A stretch of 19,956 bases of DNA from Bacteroidales bacterium (GCA_016293065.1 JAEDEY010000033.1:1-19956); one strand, 5' to 3'; counted from the stretch's first letter, positions 1 to 7,844 are shown. Numbers and translations are program-made. Notes: generated by a model not told the origin, from the letters alone.

Positions 1-79
1 TTTTGGACAAACGTTCTGTGTTATGAACAAAACTTCTTGATATAATGTCAAAACTCATAGTCAACAAAAGACATTAACA
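1..79 (+). other. Spacer upstream of 5S rRNA
   Basis: This AT-rich stretch precedes the 5S gene and is probably the 23S-5S spacer, because 5S is normally last of the three rRNAs in the operon. I see no 23S sequence, tRNA or ORF in it. The 23S gene would lie to the left, outside the window. Confidence 0.5.
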
Positions 80-188
80 TAAGGCGGTTATAGCACAAGG
101 GCTCCACCTCTTACCATTCCGAACAGAGAAGTTAAACCTTGTAACGTCGATGGTACTGCTAAAGCGGGAGAGTAGAAAGCCGCCATTT
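80..188 (+). rRNA. rrf: 5S ribosomal RNA
   Basis: The stretch contains the conserved 5S core CATTCCGAACAGAGAAGTTA (115-134) followed by GATGGTACTGC and GGGAGAGTAG. The ends pair as the terminal helix: GGCGG at 83-87 with CCGCC at 180-184. The length of about 110 nt fits 5S. It is followed within a few bases by two tRNAs, so it is the distal end of an rRNA operon. The exact ends are uncertain by a few bases. Confidence 0.95.
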
Positions 189-190
189 TT

Positions 191-264
191 GCTCCAATAG
201 CTCAGTTGGTTAGAGCACATGACTGTTAATCATGGGGTCGTTGGTTCAAGCCCATCTTGGAGCG
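191..264 (+). tRNA. tRNA-Asn (anticodon GTT)
   Basis: A complete cloverleaf can be drawn. The acceptor arms are GCTCCAA (191-197) and TTGGAGC (257-263), with discriminator G264. The D-arm contains AGCTCAGTTGGTTAGAGC. The anticodon stem CATGA/TCATG encloses loop CTGTTAA, so GTT lies at 225-227, and the T-loop is GTTCAAG. CCA is not encoded. It begins immediately after 5S and is probably cotranscribed with it. Confidence 0.96.
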
Positions 265-272
265 CAATGTTT

Positions 273-343
273 TGCCGTATGGTGTAATGGTAGCACGCGA
301 GATTCTGGTTCTCTTAGTCTGGGTTCGAGTCCTGGTACGGCAA
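273..343 (+). tRNA. tRNA-Gln (anticodon CTG)
   Basis: The acceptor arms are TGCCGTA (273-279) and TACGGCA (336-342), with discriminator A343. The anticodon loop TTCTGGT places CTG at 305-307, and the T-arm has GGGTTCGAGTCCTGG. The U1-A72 first pair is typical of tRNA-Gln. CCA is not encoded. It lies 8 nt after tRNA-Asn and directly before a terminator, so it closes the rRNA/tRNA transcript. Confidence 0.94.
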
Positions 344-387
344 CAAAAAACTGCGCTGGTAATTAATACTTGTGCAGTTTTTTTGTT
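341..387 (+). terminator. Terminator of the rRNA/tRNA operon, probably bidirectional
   Basis: The arm CAACAAAAAACTGC (341-354) is complementary to GCAGTTTTTTTGTTG (374-388) with one bulged base. The right arm supplies the T-run for plus-strand transcripts, and the A-run of the left arm supplies one on the opposite strand. It can therefore end both the tRNA transcript and the convergent methyltransferase transcript, whose stop codon (363-365) lies in the loop. Confidence 0.8.
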
Positions 388-1331
388 GTTTTATGTTGTG
401 TTGCTAAAGAGTTTCGTTCCCAGAATACTCCATCGGCATAACCTTGAATTGTTTTATCGGATTGAGCCCTCATCATACGCTTAGCAGTCCACATGCAGAA
501 CTCTCGATTGATCTCTATCCCACAATAGCGACGTCCAAGTTTGTGAGCCACTACAGCCGTAGTTCCGCTACCCAGAAATGGGTCGAACACTATGTCACCT
601 GGCCTTGACGATGCTAAAATAAGTTTGGCGATGAGTTTTTCAGGTTTCTGAGTCGGATGGTTGGTATTCTCGGGCATTGACCAGAATGGTACACTTATAT
701 CATCCCAAAAGTTTGAAGGATGAGTATTGCGGAATTTTCCAGCATTGGTTTCATTCCAGTCCTTCGGCTGACCATTTATCTTATATGGAGCTATAACCTT
801 TCTTCTCAGTTTTACAGCCTCGACATCAAAATAATAATCATTTTGGTCGTTTACCGCAAACCAAATATCCTCCATTGCGTTTTTCCAGTTTGCCTTAGCA
901 CCTCTGCCTTTTTCACGTTGCCAAGTGATGCGGTTGATGATGGTCAGGCGTTGCTCGATGACATGTTGCATTGAAGACGAGCATTTCCAGTCACCACACA
1001 TATAAAGCGTCCCATTTGGAGCCAGTTTATCACAAACTTTAAAGAACCAGCTATTTAGATAATCCTCATAGGCATGGGGTTTCATTCTTGAAAACTTCCA
1101 GCCACAAAAATCCTTATCGAGATTGTATGGGGGATCGAGGATGATGAGATTGAAGAGACCATTAGGAATATTATCGATACAATCGAACAAATCTGCATTG
1201 ATGACACAATCGAGAGCAAAAGACTGCTTTATGTCATCAACACTTTTAATTTGTTTTTCCAATTCCTGAATCTCGCATTCATCGATAACCAAAGTCCTGT
1301 TGCGAGCAGCCCTTGTTGAGATATTATCCAT
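363..1331 (-). CDS. DNA methyltransferase, beta-class (N6-adenine or N4-cytosine)
   Basis: This 322-residue protein is an S-adenosylmethionine-dependent DNA aminomethyltransferase. The catalytic motif IV (DPPY, residues 66-69) precedes the SAM-binding motif I (FDPFLGSGTT, 249-258). HPTQKP (225-230) lies just before motif I and GIEI (271-274) after it. The order IV, target-recognition region, I defines the beta class. The segment between, about residues 85-220, should hold the target-recognition part; the target sequence cannot be read from it. Its ATG overlaps the end of lptB by 8 nt, so translation is probably coupled to lptB. No restriction endonuclease gene is adjacent: downstream is the tRNA terminator, upstream is lptB. 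It may be an orphan methylase with an epigenetic role, or an R-M remnant. The last codons are read from the terminator stem. Confidence 0.93.
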   Translation of the reverse strand: MDNISTRAARNRTLVIDECEIQELEKQIKSVDDIKQSFALDCVINADLFDCIDNIPNGLFNLIILDPPYNLDKDFCGWKFSRMKPHAYEDYLNSWFFKVCDKLAPNGTLYMCGDWKCSSSMQHVIEQRLTIINRITWQREKGRGAKANWKNAMEDIWFAVNDQNDYYFDVEAVKLRRKVIAPYKINGQPKDWNETNAGKFRNTHPSNFWDDISVPFWSMPENTNHPTQKPEKLIAKLILASSRPGDIVFDPFLGSGTTAVVAHKLGRRYCGIEINREFCMWTAKRMMRAQSDKTIQGYADGVFWERNSLATQHKTTKKLHKY

Positions 1332-2106
1332 CGCTTCTCATTGAAGTTGGAGGAATAGAGAAGTCTTTGCGATGGAACACGAAACTTTGACCGAGGTATT
1401 TCTCTTTGACAAGCGGATTGGTAGCCAGTTCTTCAGAAGTGCCCTGAAAAAGGATTCGACCCTCGAACAGTAGATAAGCACGATCGACGATAGTTAGCGT
1501 CTCATTGGCATTGTGGTCTGTTATGAGGATGCCAATATTTTTTTCTTTCAGTTTATATACAATATACTGGATATCTTCAACTGCGATAGGATCGACACCT
1601 GCAAAAGGCTCATCAAGCATAATGAACTTAGGCGAGATGGCAAGGCAACGGGCAATTTCGACACGGCGGCGTTCGCCACCAGACAAACGGTCGCCGAGGT
1701 TTTTTCTCACTTTATGCAGACGGAACTCAGAAATAAGGGATTCGAGTTTCTCTTTCTGCTCATCCTCGGTCAAGTTGGTCATCTGGAGAGTAGCAAGGAG
1801 ATTGTCTTCTACTGTCATCTTGCGGTAAACAGATGCCTCCTGAGCGAGATAGCCTATGCCTGCTTTGGCACGCTTATAGACTGGGTATTTTGTAATCTCT
1901 TTGTCATCAAGAAAAATTTTACCCTCATTAGGAACTATTAGACCAGTAGTCATATAGAATGTCGTGGTCTTACCGGCTCCGTTGGGACCAAGCAGACCTA
2001 CAATCTCACCTTGCTTCACATCGATACTAACGTGGTTGGCCACCGTACGAGGACCATATCGTTTTACAAGGTTATCAGTGCGCAATACGCTGCGGTTATC
2101 TTCCAT
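1324..2106 (-). CDS. lptB: LPS export ABC transporter ATPase LptB
   Basis: LptB is the cytoplasmic ATPase of the LptB2FG transporter, which extracts lipopolysaccharide from the inner membrane. The 260-residue protein has Walker A GPNGAGKTT (40-48), the signature LSGGERRRVEIAR (141-153), Walker B FIMLDE (161-166) and switch histidine 198. The string LDEPFAGVDP is characteristic of LptB. I chose the ATG at 2104-2106 because family similarity begins there. An upstream in-frame ATG at 2340 would add 78 residues encoded by the AT-rich promoter region and the start of the divergent mlaE gene. A -7 element lies 28 nt upstream of the chosen start. The methyltransferase follows with an 8-nt overlap. 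No lptC, lptA, lptF or lptG is present here. Confidence 0.95.
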   Translation of the reverse strand: MEDNRSVLRTDNLVKRYGPRTVANHVSIDVKQGEIVGLLGPNGAGKTTTFYMTTGLIVPNEGKIFLDDKEITKYPVYKRAKAGIGYLAQEASVYRKMTVEDNLLATLQMTNLTEDEQKEKLESLISEFRLHKVRKNLGDRLSGGERRRVEIARCLAISPKFIMLDEPFAGVDPIAVEDIQYIVYKLKEKNIGILITDHNANETLTIVDRAYLLFEGRILFQGTSEELATNPLVKEKYLGQSFVFHRKDFSIPPTSMRSDG

Positions 2107-2134
2107 TCTGTTTCTTTTTATTGTTTTCTGACTG

Positions 2135-2142
2135 CAAATATA
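2135..2142 (-). promoter_or_regulatory. Promoter -7 element for lptB
   Basis: On the minus strand this reads TATATTTG, a perfect match to the Bacteroidota -7 consensus TAnnTTTG. Transcription would begin about 2129, giving a leader of about 23 nt before the lptB ATG at 2106. It also supports the short lptB start. No clear -33 TTTG was found. Confidence 0.7.
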
Positions 2143-2196
2143 ATGAAAAAATATATTAAAGAATATAAAGTTAAGCCATATTTTGATTTTTTTGTC

Positions 2197-2204
2197 TATC
2201 TTTG
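2197..2204 (+). promoter_or_regulatory. Promoter -7 element for mlaEF
   Basis: TATCTTTG matches TAnnTTTG and lies 29 nt before the mlaE ATG at 2234. It is back to back with the lptB -7 element about 55 bp away, so the two envelope operons share one divergent control region of about 127 bp. Confidence 0.7.
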
Positions 2205-2233
2205 CATTTGATAAAACATAAAAGACATCAAGA

Positions 2234-2983
2234 ATGATAATAAACGAGTGGATAACCAATCTTGGAAGATACATGCTTTTGATGAAACGTGTATTCACCA
2301 AGCCAGACAGATGGTCGATATTCGGGAGGCAGTTCGTCAATGAGACCTACAATCTGGTGATAGACTCAATAGGCATTGTCTGCCTCATATCGGTCTTCAT
2401 TGGAGCAGTATGCTGCATACAGATTCAGATGAATCTATTCTCTCCTTTGCTGCCGCGTTTCACCCTTGGTGCCACCACGCGCGAAATCATAGTTTTGGAA
2501 TTCTCGTCGGCAGTCATGGCACTCATTCTCTCTGGCAAAGTAGGGTCGAACATTGCCTCAGAGATTGGTACCATGCGCATCACCGAGCAGATTGATGCTC
2601 TTGATGTGATGGGTGTGAACTCGGCCAACTATCTTATCTTGCCCAAGATAACAGCTATGGTGCTATTTATGCCAATCCTTGTGATATTCTCGATAGCATG
2701 TGGATTGATAGGAGCTGGACTGGTGGCATATTTCACCGGAAATCCGAGCATTGATACTTATATCTATGGCATTCAGGCATTTTTTGATCCTGGCAACATT
2801 TTTTATGCCATCAAGAAATCCTTTGTCTTTGCATTCCTCATAGCAAGCATACCTTCGTTCTGTGGTTATTATGTCAAGGGTGGAGCGCTCCAGGTGGGCA
2901 GGGCTTCGACACAGGCAGTAGTAACCACCAGCATCATGGTATTGCTCAGCGATGTTATCCTCACTAAACTACTTCTGGCATGA
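2234..2983 (+). CDS. mlaE: MlaE-family lipid ABC transporter permease
   Basis: This is an integral inner-membrane permease of the MlaE/YrbE family, which moves phospholipids between the membranes and helps keep the outer membrane asymmetric. The 249-residue protein has the family's core loop at about 88-129, with LEFSSAVMALILSGKVG, ASEIGTM and EQIDALDVMGV. Hydrophobic helices lie around 45-65, 140-170 and 195-245. Its stop overlaps the mlaF start (ATGA, 2980-2983), showing tight translational coupling. The family normally works with an MCE-domain protein (MlaD) that carries the lipid; none follows in this window. Confidence 0.93.
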   Translation: MIINEWITNLGRYMLLMKRVFTKPDRWSIFGRQFVNETYNLVIDSIGIVCLISVFIGAVCCIQIQMNLFSPLLPRFTLGATTREIIVLEFSSAVMALILSGKVGSNIASEIGTMRITEQIDALDVMGVNSANYLILPKITAMVLFMPILVIFSIACGLIGAGLVAYFTGNPSIDTYIYGIQAFFDPGNIFYAIKKSFVFAFLIASIPSFCGYYVKGGALQVGRASTQAVVTTSIMVLLSDVILTKLLLA

Positions 2984-3726
2984 TTGAGGTAAAGAATCTA
3001 TATAAGTCATTTGGCGAGCAGAATGTTCTCAGCGACATAACCTGTAAGTTTGAGGATGGAAAGAACAACCTCATCATTGGCATGTCGGGTTCTGGAAAGA
3101 CAGTGTTGCTCAAGTGTCTCATTTCGCTACATCGTCCTGAACTTGGCGAGATAATCTATGATGGACGAGACCTGTTATCACTTCGTTCAAAAGAACTTAT
3201 TTCACTGCGACAGGAAATAGGCGTACTGTTTCAGGGTTCAGCGTTGTTTGACTCTATGACAGTGGCAGAAAACGTCATGTTCCCATTGCGTATGTTCAGT
3301 AATATGACAGCTAAGGAAAGAGAAGCCCGCATGAAACTCTGTCTTGAACGAGTCAATCTTCCTCAAGCTTTGAACAAGGTGCCGAGTGAACTGTCGGGAG
3401 GAATGCAAAAGCGTGTTGCTATTGCAAGAGCTATAGCCCTCAATCCAAAGTATCTCTTCTGTGATGAGCCGAACTCTGGCCTTGATCCACAGACCAGCAT
3501 TCTCATTGACCAGCTCATCAACGACATCACCAAGGAATATAACATAACAACGGTCGTCAACACCCACGACATGAATTCTGTCCTTGGCATTGGCGACCAC
3601 ATCACTTTCTTATATAAAGGTAAAGTAGAATGGATTGGCAACAAGGATAATATCCTCAGAACTGAAAGCGAGCCATTGCGCGACTTCCTGTTTTCCAGTC
3701 CAATCATGCGACAGCTGATCAAATGA
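2980..3726 (+). CDS. mlaF: MlaF-family ABC transporter ATPase
   Basis: This is the ATPase partner of the preceding MlaE permease, predicted to power phospholipid transport from the cytoplasmic face of the inner membrane. The 248-residue protein has Walker A GMSGSGKT (34-41), Q-loop QGSALFD (85-91), signature LSGGMQKRVAIARA (138-151), Walker B YLFCDEP (158-164) and an H-loop in VNTHDM. The SALFDSMTV segment after the Q-loop is typical of MlaF. It overlaps mlaE by 4 nt. Only 6 bp separate its stop from the end of the convergent gene, and I see no convincing terminator between them, so the two 3' ends may overlap as transcripts. Confidence 0.93.
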   Translation: MIEVKNLYKSFGEQNVLSDITCKFEDGKNNLIIGMSGSGKTVLLKCLISLHRPELGEIIYDGRDLLSLRSKELISLRQEIGVLFQGSALFDSMTVAENVMFPLRMFSNMTAKEREARMKLCLERVNLPQALNKVPSELSGGMQKRVAIARAIALNPKYLFCDEPNSGLDPQTSILIDQLINDITKEYNITTVVNTHDMNSVLGIGDHITFLYKGKVEWIGNKDNILRTESEPLRDFLFSSPIMRQLIK

Positions 3727-3732
3727 ATCGGC

Positions 3733-5628
3733 TTATTGCTTTATTCCGCTGATCATTTTTTGTACGATCTCGAGATTCTTGGCAAATTGCTCATTCTTGG
3801 TGTTTTCGGCAAGAGCCTTCCAGATGTTTTTGGCAGTTTCGAGGTTGCGCAAGGCATCTTTATATCGGCGAATGGCATTCTCGGCCTGAATACTTCCGCA
3901 CTTGGTATGAATCATAGCAAGATCAACAGCGAGCTGTTGGTCGAAACGCATATTGTTGAGTTTTGGGAACTCGCGAATCACCTTCTCGTAGGTTCCGCAC
4001 TCAGCAAGGAATCCGCGTGAACTATGCTGATAGTCTCCAAGTTCGAGTGCCGCATTGATGATAAAATGGATAACTCGTCCATCATGACTATAGAACTTGA
4101 AGCAATCTTCTGCAAGATTCATGTTGCTGCGTAGGACGATGCCGAGATCGTGCATGTTTTTTCCCTGACGACGATAGTGAGCTGCAATCATGTGGTTGGT
4201 AGCCGAGAGTGCGAGACGAGCAAGAAGCTGCTGTGGAGACATCGTATTGTTGCCTTCCTTTTTCTGATATGCAGCTACTTGACGCATCTGGATAATCTGA
4301 GCCTCGGTCAAAGCCTCATAGCTTGCGTCATAACGCTCAAGATGAAGGTTCAGTTCACCGAGCGACTGATAGTACCCAGCTATCTGTGCCATATCCTGAG
4401 GGGCAGTGATGTCCTCGTTGTGTTTCACTTCTGTAGTTTGTACAAAAGCATTGAGGAGGGCGATAGTTGGCTCAGAGTAGTTGGTAAATTGCTCCTGTAT
4501 AGGTTTTGGCATAGCATAATAGGTCTTGCTCATGTCAATGTGCTGACCTATTATTGCCTCCGCAATGCGTCCTCTCTCTTCCTCCGAACGGTTTCCGTCT
4601 TGACTTTGTGCTTTCTCAACCTTGATAATCTGTTCGAATAAAATGGTCATTGCTTTTGGTTGAGCCATCTCCTGACAAATCTTCAGACAGAGCCAGTACT
4701 GGTCGATCTGTTCCATCGAGATTGTTGCGGGATCAACCTGTTGCAGAGGAGGCATGAGATAGTTCATAGCATCGATAAAAGCCTTCTGAGCTTCTTCCTC
4801 CTGGCGGCGGATGCGGGCGTTCTGAGCCATACGGAGCTTGGCAACTCCGAGCAAAATGGTAATCTGGTTGTTGCCTGCGGCAATAATTTGCTGGATTGTG
4901 TCGTGCAAACGTTGAATGTATGGCTTTTGCAGATCAGGGTTACCGATGATGCCAACGCAATCGTTGAGCATGAGCATGAGTATCTTTACCGAATTGACCT
5001 TCTCACCTTCAGCACGAGCCATATCCCATATTGTTTCCTTTACATAATCAGGTGCATCCTTGATGCCATTGGCAAGAATATTGACAGCCATTCGCAGCTG
5101 ATTGTCATTCGCTTCGCTGATATATTCAGCAGCTGCAGCCGCCTCACCGCCATCGAGGAGGAGGTGCATGGTCTGAGTATCTCGTATAATGTCGCCAGCC
5201 GGCTTATGCTGGTAGAGATAGTAACCTATGTCGCTAGCACAGCTCTTGAAGTTGTTTTCTCCCATCTCTTCGCGCAGGAGTTCGCGCATCTTTGGAGCAA
5301 CATCATAAAGATGATTGTCGCCAGGGAGATCACGATAGGTTAGAACAGGAGTCTCGAACATCTTGTTCCATTCCTCAAACACTTCGGCATTGAACTCTTC
5401 ACCAATGAGCTGCTGGAGGTCTTCGCTGCGAAGTCCACCCATTGAAGCCACGATGTAGCGGACAGGTTCAGCAATCTGGTCTTCGCCAAGAGCTTCGCTC
5501 GAAAGTTTGATATAGTTTGAGAATGTGTCTTTATCGTCAGTTGTAATGTCCTGTGATTTTGCGGCTACTGCCTTCACTGCCTCGATAGTTTCAGGAGAAA
5601 GGCTTGCCTTGAAGTCTTGAATGTTCAT
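3733..5628 (-). CDS. Uncharacterised helical-repeat (TPR-like) protein
   Basis: I do not recognise this 631-residue protein. It is almost entirely predicted helix and rich in Ala, Gln, Glu, Met and Asn. It has no signal peptide or membrane segment, so it is probably cytoplasmic. The C-terminal third resembles TPR-like helix pairs, for example NLHLERYDASYEALTEAQ and NAIRRYKDALRNLETAKNIW. No enzyme motif is evident. I chose the ATG at 5626-5628, which opens MNIQDFKASLSPET; an upstream in-frame ATG at 5667 would add 13 residues read from the repeat-rich intergenic region. It is transcribed alone, convergent with mlaEF and downstream of the NAD synthetase gene on the same strand across a 141-bp gap. 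A scaffold or adaptor role is possible but is inference only. Confidence 0.85.
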   Translation of the reverse strand: MNIQDFKASLSPETIEAVKAVAAKSQDITTDDKDTFSNYIKLSSEALGEDQIAEPVRYIVASMGGLRSEDLQQLIGEEFNAEVFEEWNKMFETPVLTYRDLPGDNHLYDVAPKMRELLREEMGENNFKSCASDIGYYLYQHKPAGDIIRDTQTMHLLLDGGEAAAAAEYISEANDNQLRMAVNILANGIKDAPDYVKETIWDMARAEGEKVNSVKILMLMLNDCVGIIGNPDLQKPYIQRLHDTIQQIIAAGNNQITILLGVAKLRMAQNARIRRQEEEAQKAFIDAMNYLMPPLQQVDPATISMEQIDQYWLCLKICQEMAQPKAMTILFEQIIKVEKAQSQDGNRSEEERGRIAEAIIGQHIDMSKTYYAMPKPIQEQFTNYSEPTIALLNAFVQTTEVKHNEDITAPQDMAQIAGYYQSLGELNLHLERYDASYEALTEAQIIQMRQVAAYQKKEGNNTMSPQQLLARLALSATNHMIAAHYRRQGKNMHDLGIVLRSNMNLAEDCFKFYSHDGRVIHFIINAALELGDYQHSSRGFLAECGTYEKVIREFPKLNNMRFDQQLAVDLAMIHTKCGSIQAENAIRRYKDALRNLETAKNIWKALAENTKNEQFAKNLEIVQKMISGIKQ

Positions 5629-5640
5629 ATTATGTTTTTT

Positions 5641-5763
5641 AGGGAGATAAAGGGAGCTAACAGACAATGGTTTATGTATTTTTGAAAAATATTGGAATAT
5701 TTCTGAGACAAAAATTATTTGTCCGCTAACTTCCGTTATCTCTCATTAATTCCTGCTAACTCC
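5641..5763. repeat. Intergenic region with 10-bp-periodic repeat arms in inverted orientation
   Basis: The left arm holds two consecutive 10-mers, AGGGAGATAA and AGGGAGCTAA (5641-5660). The right arm holds four consecutive 10-mers, GCTAACTTCC, GTTATCTCTC, ATTAATTCCT and GCTAACTCCA (5725-5764), which resemble the reverse complement of the left units. Between the arms are small palindromes: AAATATT/AATATTT (5687-5702) and GACAAA/TTTGTC (5707-5723). No gene is seen in the gap. Function is unknown; it may be a dispersed intergenic repeat or a binding region for the downstream minus-strand gene. Confidence 0.5.
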
Positions 5764-5769
5764 AATAAT

Positions 5770-7806
5770 TTATTTTATACTAATCTCATCACACTCTTTC
5801 AGCCACAGCGAAGCGCAGGCATCTGAAGGCATGCGCCAGTCGCCACGAGGGGAGATGCTGACTGTTCCGACCTTTGGACCATCAGGCAAGCAAGAACGTT
5901 TGAACTGCTGCTGGAAGAAACGGCGGAAGAATGTGCGGAGCCACTTGAGGATAGTGGCATTGTCATATATACCATCGTACGCTTTGCGAGCAAGGAAGTA
6001 GATCTTTTTTGGAGAAGCTCCGAAACGGAAAGAGTGGTAGAGGAAGAAATCGTGCAGTTCGTATGGACCCACGAGGTCTTCAGTCTTCTGAGCGATGTTG
6101 CCTTGCTCGTCGGTAGGTATGAGCTCAGGACTGATTGGGGTGTCGAAGATGTCGAGCAGGATCTCCTTCGAACGCTGATCGACACTGCTCAAAGCCACCC
6201 ACTTGACGAGATACTTGACCAAAGTCTTTGGGATGCTCACATTGACCGCATACATCGACATGTGGTCGCCATTGTAGGTGCACCAGCCGAGGGCAAGCTC
6301 CGAGAGGTCGCCAGTGCCGATAACGATGCCGCCTGTCTTGTTGCTCATATCCATGAGTATCTGTGTGCGCTCGCGAGCCTGACAGTTTTCGTAAGTCACG
6401 TCGTGAACCGACGAATCGACGTCGAGGTCCTTGAAGTGTTGATTGACCGAATCCTTGATGCTGATTTCCTGCGATGTTATACCGAGACTCTCCATCAGTC
6501 CGATGCTGTTGTTATAGGTGCGTCCTGATGTGCCGAACCCAGGCATGGTGATGCCGATGATGCGCTTGCGGTCCCATCCGAGCTTGTCGAATGCGCGAAC
6601 GGTCACGAGCAATGCCAGAGTCGAGTCGAGTCCGCCTGAGATACCTATGACGGCAGTGCGGCAGTTGATGTGCGAGAGTCGGGTCACGAGTCCATGTACC
6701 TGGATATTGAAGATCTCGCTGCAACGAGCCTCCATGTCTTCGCCCTCGGCAGGCACGAATGGCGTAGGCACGACAGTGCGGTATAGTTTCTTCTCGAAGT
6801 CGGGAGTAGTGAGCTTAGTCAGTCCGATCGTAGCATATCCATTCTGTGTTGGTTCCATGATACGTCGGAACTCGCTGTAGAAGGTAGTTTCCTCTGGCTG
6901 TTGTATCATCTGGGTGAAGGTCGTCTGTGTGCGACGCAACACCATGAGCTTCTCGATATCGACATCGGCAATCTTGAGCGATGGTTCAAGCTTGAAACGT
7001 TCGCTTTCGGCAACGATGCTGCCATTCTCAGCAATCATGCCCTTGCCCGCAAAGACAAGGTCGGTCGATGACTCACCGAATCCAGCCGAAGCATAGACAT
7101 AGGCACAGACGAGACGACCCGACTGAGCCTCGATCATGCGGCGCAGGTAAGCGTGTTTGCCAAGCACTTCGTCCGAGCAAGAGAGGTTGACGATGACATT
7201 GGCACCAGCGAGAGCCATGCGCGAAGAAGGAGGCATAGGCACCCACAGGTCTTCGCAAATCTCGATGCCCACGGTCACACCTTCAAAGTCGAAGAGGTAG
7301 TTCGGTCCAAAGTTGATGTTGTTGTAGCTCGTGCCGCCAAGTTCTCCGAGAGAGATGCGCGACCCAGGTTTTATTTCAGTGCCAGAGGCGAACCATCGGC
7401 TCTCGTAGAACTCATTGTAGTTAGGAAGATATATCTTTGGCACGATTCCGATCACTTGTCCGTCGCCAAGGAGAACTGCACAGTTATAAAGACGGTTGCA
7501 GTGGGTAAGAGGTGCGCCCACAATCACAGCCATGTCGATGCCTCGGGCAGCCTCAGCCAAATGCATGATCGCCTGAACGGCAGCATCGAGCAGAGGACGA
7601 TGGTGGAAGAGGTCGGCACAGGTGTAGCCAGTGAGCGAGAGCTCTGGAAAGACCAAAAGCTGCACACCCTCGTCATGAGCCTCGTGTAGCAGCTGAATGT
7701 GCTGCTTTAGGTTATATTCTACATCAGCAACCTTGACTGTCGGAATGGCGGTTGCCACACGGAACAGTCCATAGTCCTGACGCTTGATATTTTTACTTTT
7801 AGACAT
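5770..7806 (-). CDS. nadE: Glutamine-dependent NAD(+) synthetase
   Basis: This two-domain enzyme makes NAD+ from nicotinic acid adenine dinucleotide, ATP and glutamine, the last step of NAD synthesis. The N-terminal nitrilase-like glutaminase domain (about 13-290) has the triad Glu55 (FPELSLTG), Lys124 (PKIYLPNYNE) and Cys184 (EICEDLW). The C-terminal synthetase domain has the ATP-binding loop SGGLDST (390-396) and GTGDLSELALGW. The 678-residue length fits the fused glutamine-dependent form. I chose the ATG at 7804-7806 because a -7 element covers 7837-7844; the further upstream ATG at 7839 lies within that element and cannot be in the transcript. It is monocistronic as far as seen and divergent from galE. 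Confidence 0.96.
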   Translation of the reverse strand: MSKSKNIKRQDYGLFRVATAIPTVKVADVEYNLKQHIQLLHEAHDEGVQLLVFPELSLTGYTCADLFHHRPLLDAAVQAIMHLAEAARGIDMAVIVGAPLTHCNRLYNCAVLLGDGQVIGIVPKIYLPNYNEFYESRWFASGTEIKPGSRISLGELGGTSYNNINFGPNYLFDFEGVTVGIEICEDLWVPMPPSSRMALAGANVIVNLSCSDEVLGKHAYLRRMIEAQSGRLVCAYVYASAGFGESSTDLVFAGKGMIAENGSIVAESERFKLEPSLKIADVDIEKLMVLRRTQTTFTQMIQQPEETTFYSEFRRIMEPTQNGYATIGLTKLTTPDFEKKLYRTVVPTPFVPAEGEDMEARCSEIFNIQVHGLVTRLSHINCRTAVIGISGGLDSTLALLVTVRAFDKLGWDRKRIIGITMPGFGTSGRTYNNSIGLMESLGITSQEISIKDSVNQHFKDLDVDSSVHDVTYENCQARERTQILMDMSNKTGGIVIGTGDLSELALGWCTYNGDHMSMYAVNVSIPKTLVKYLVKWVALSSVDQRSKEILLDIFDTPISPELIPTDEQGNIAQKTEDLVGPYELHDFFLYHSFRFGASPKKIYFLARKAYDGIYDNATILKWLRTFFRRFFQQQFKRSCLPDGPKVGTVSISPRGDWRMPSDACASLWLKECDEISIK

Positions 7807-7836
7807 TGGATTGTTGAATAAGGGATAACTATCGTG

Positions 7837-7844
7837 CAAATATA
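7837..7844 (-). promoter_or_regulatory. Promoter -7 element for nadE
   Basis: The minus strand reads TATATTTG here, a perfect TAnnTTTG. The start of transcription would be near 7830, giving a leader of about 25 nt. It decides the nadE start in favour of the ATG at 7806. Confidence 0.7.

Noticed and set aside
257..484. 75-codon ORF over the tRNA genes and the end of the methyltransferase
   Set aside because: It runs through both the tRNA-Gln gene and the terminator hairpin, so it cannot be a real protein gene.
2107..2340. 78-residue N-terminal extension of LptB
   Set aside because: The extension is read from the promoter region and the start of the divergent mlaE gene, has no family similarity, and lies upstream of the mapped -7 element for lptB.
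4660..5343. 227-codon plus-strand ORF opposite the helical-repeat protein gene
   Set aside because: It lies wholly antisense to a longer gene of normal composition, its product shows no coherent domain, and no promoter precedes it.
5616..5764. CRISPR-like array suggested by the short repeats
   Set aside because: The units are 10 bp without unique spacers, and no cas gene is in the window.
7430..7460. Sigma-54 (-24/-12) promoter-like TTGGCAC sequence
   Set aside because: The second element, GC at -12, is not at the right spacing, and the site lies inside the NAD synthetase coding region.
7153..7689. 178-codon plus-strand ORF opposite the NAD synthetase gene, and similar ones at 6034-6528
   Set aside because: They are shadows of a well-supported enzyme gene with intact active-site motifs on the minus strand.
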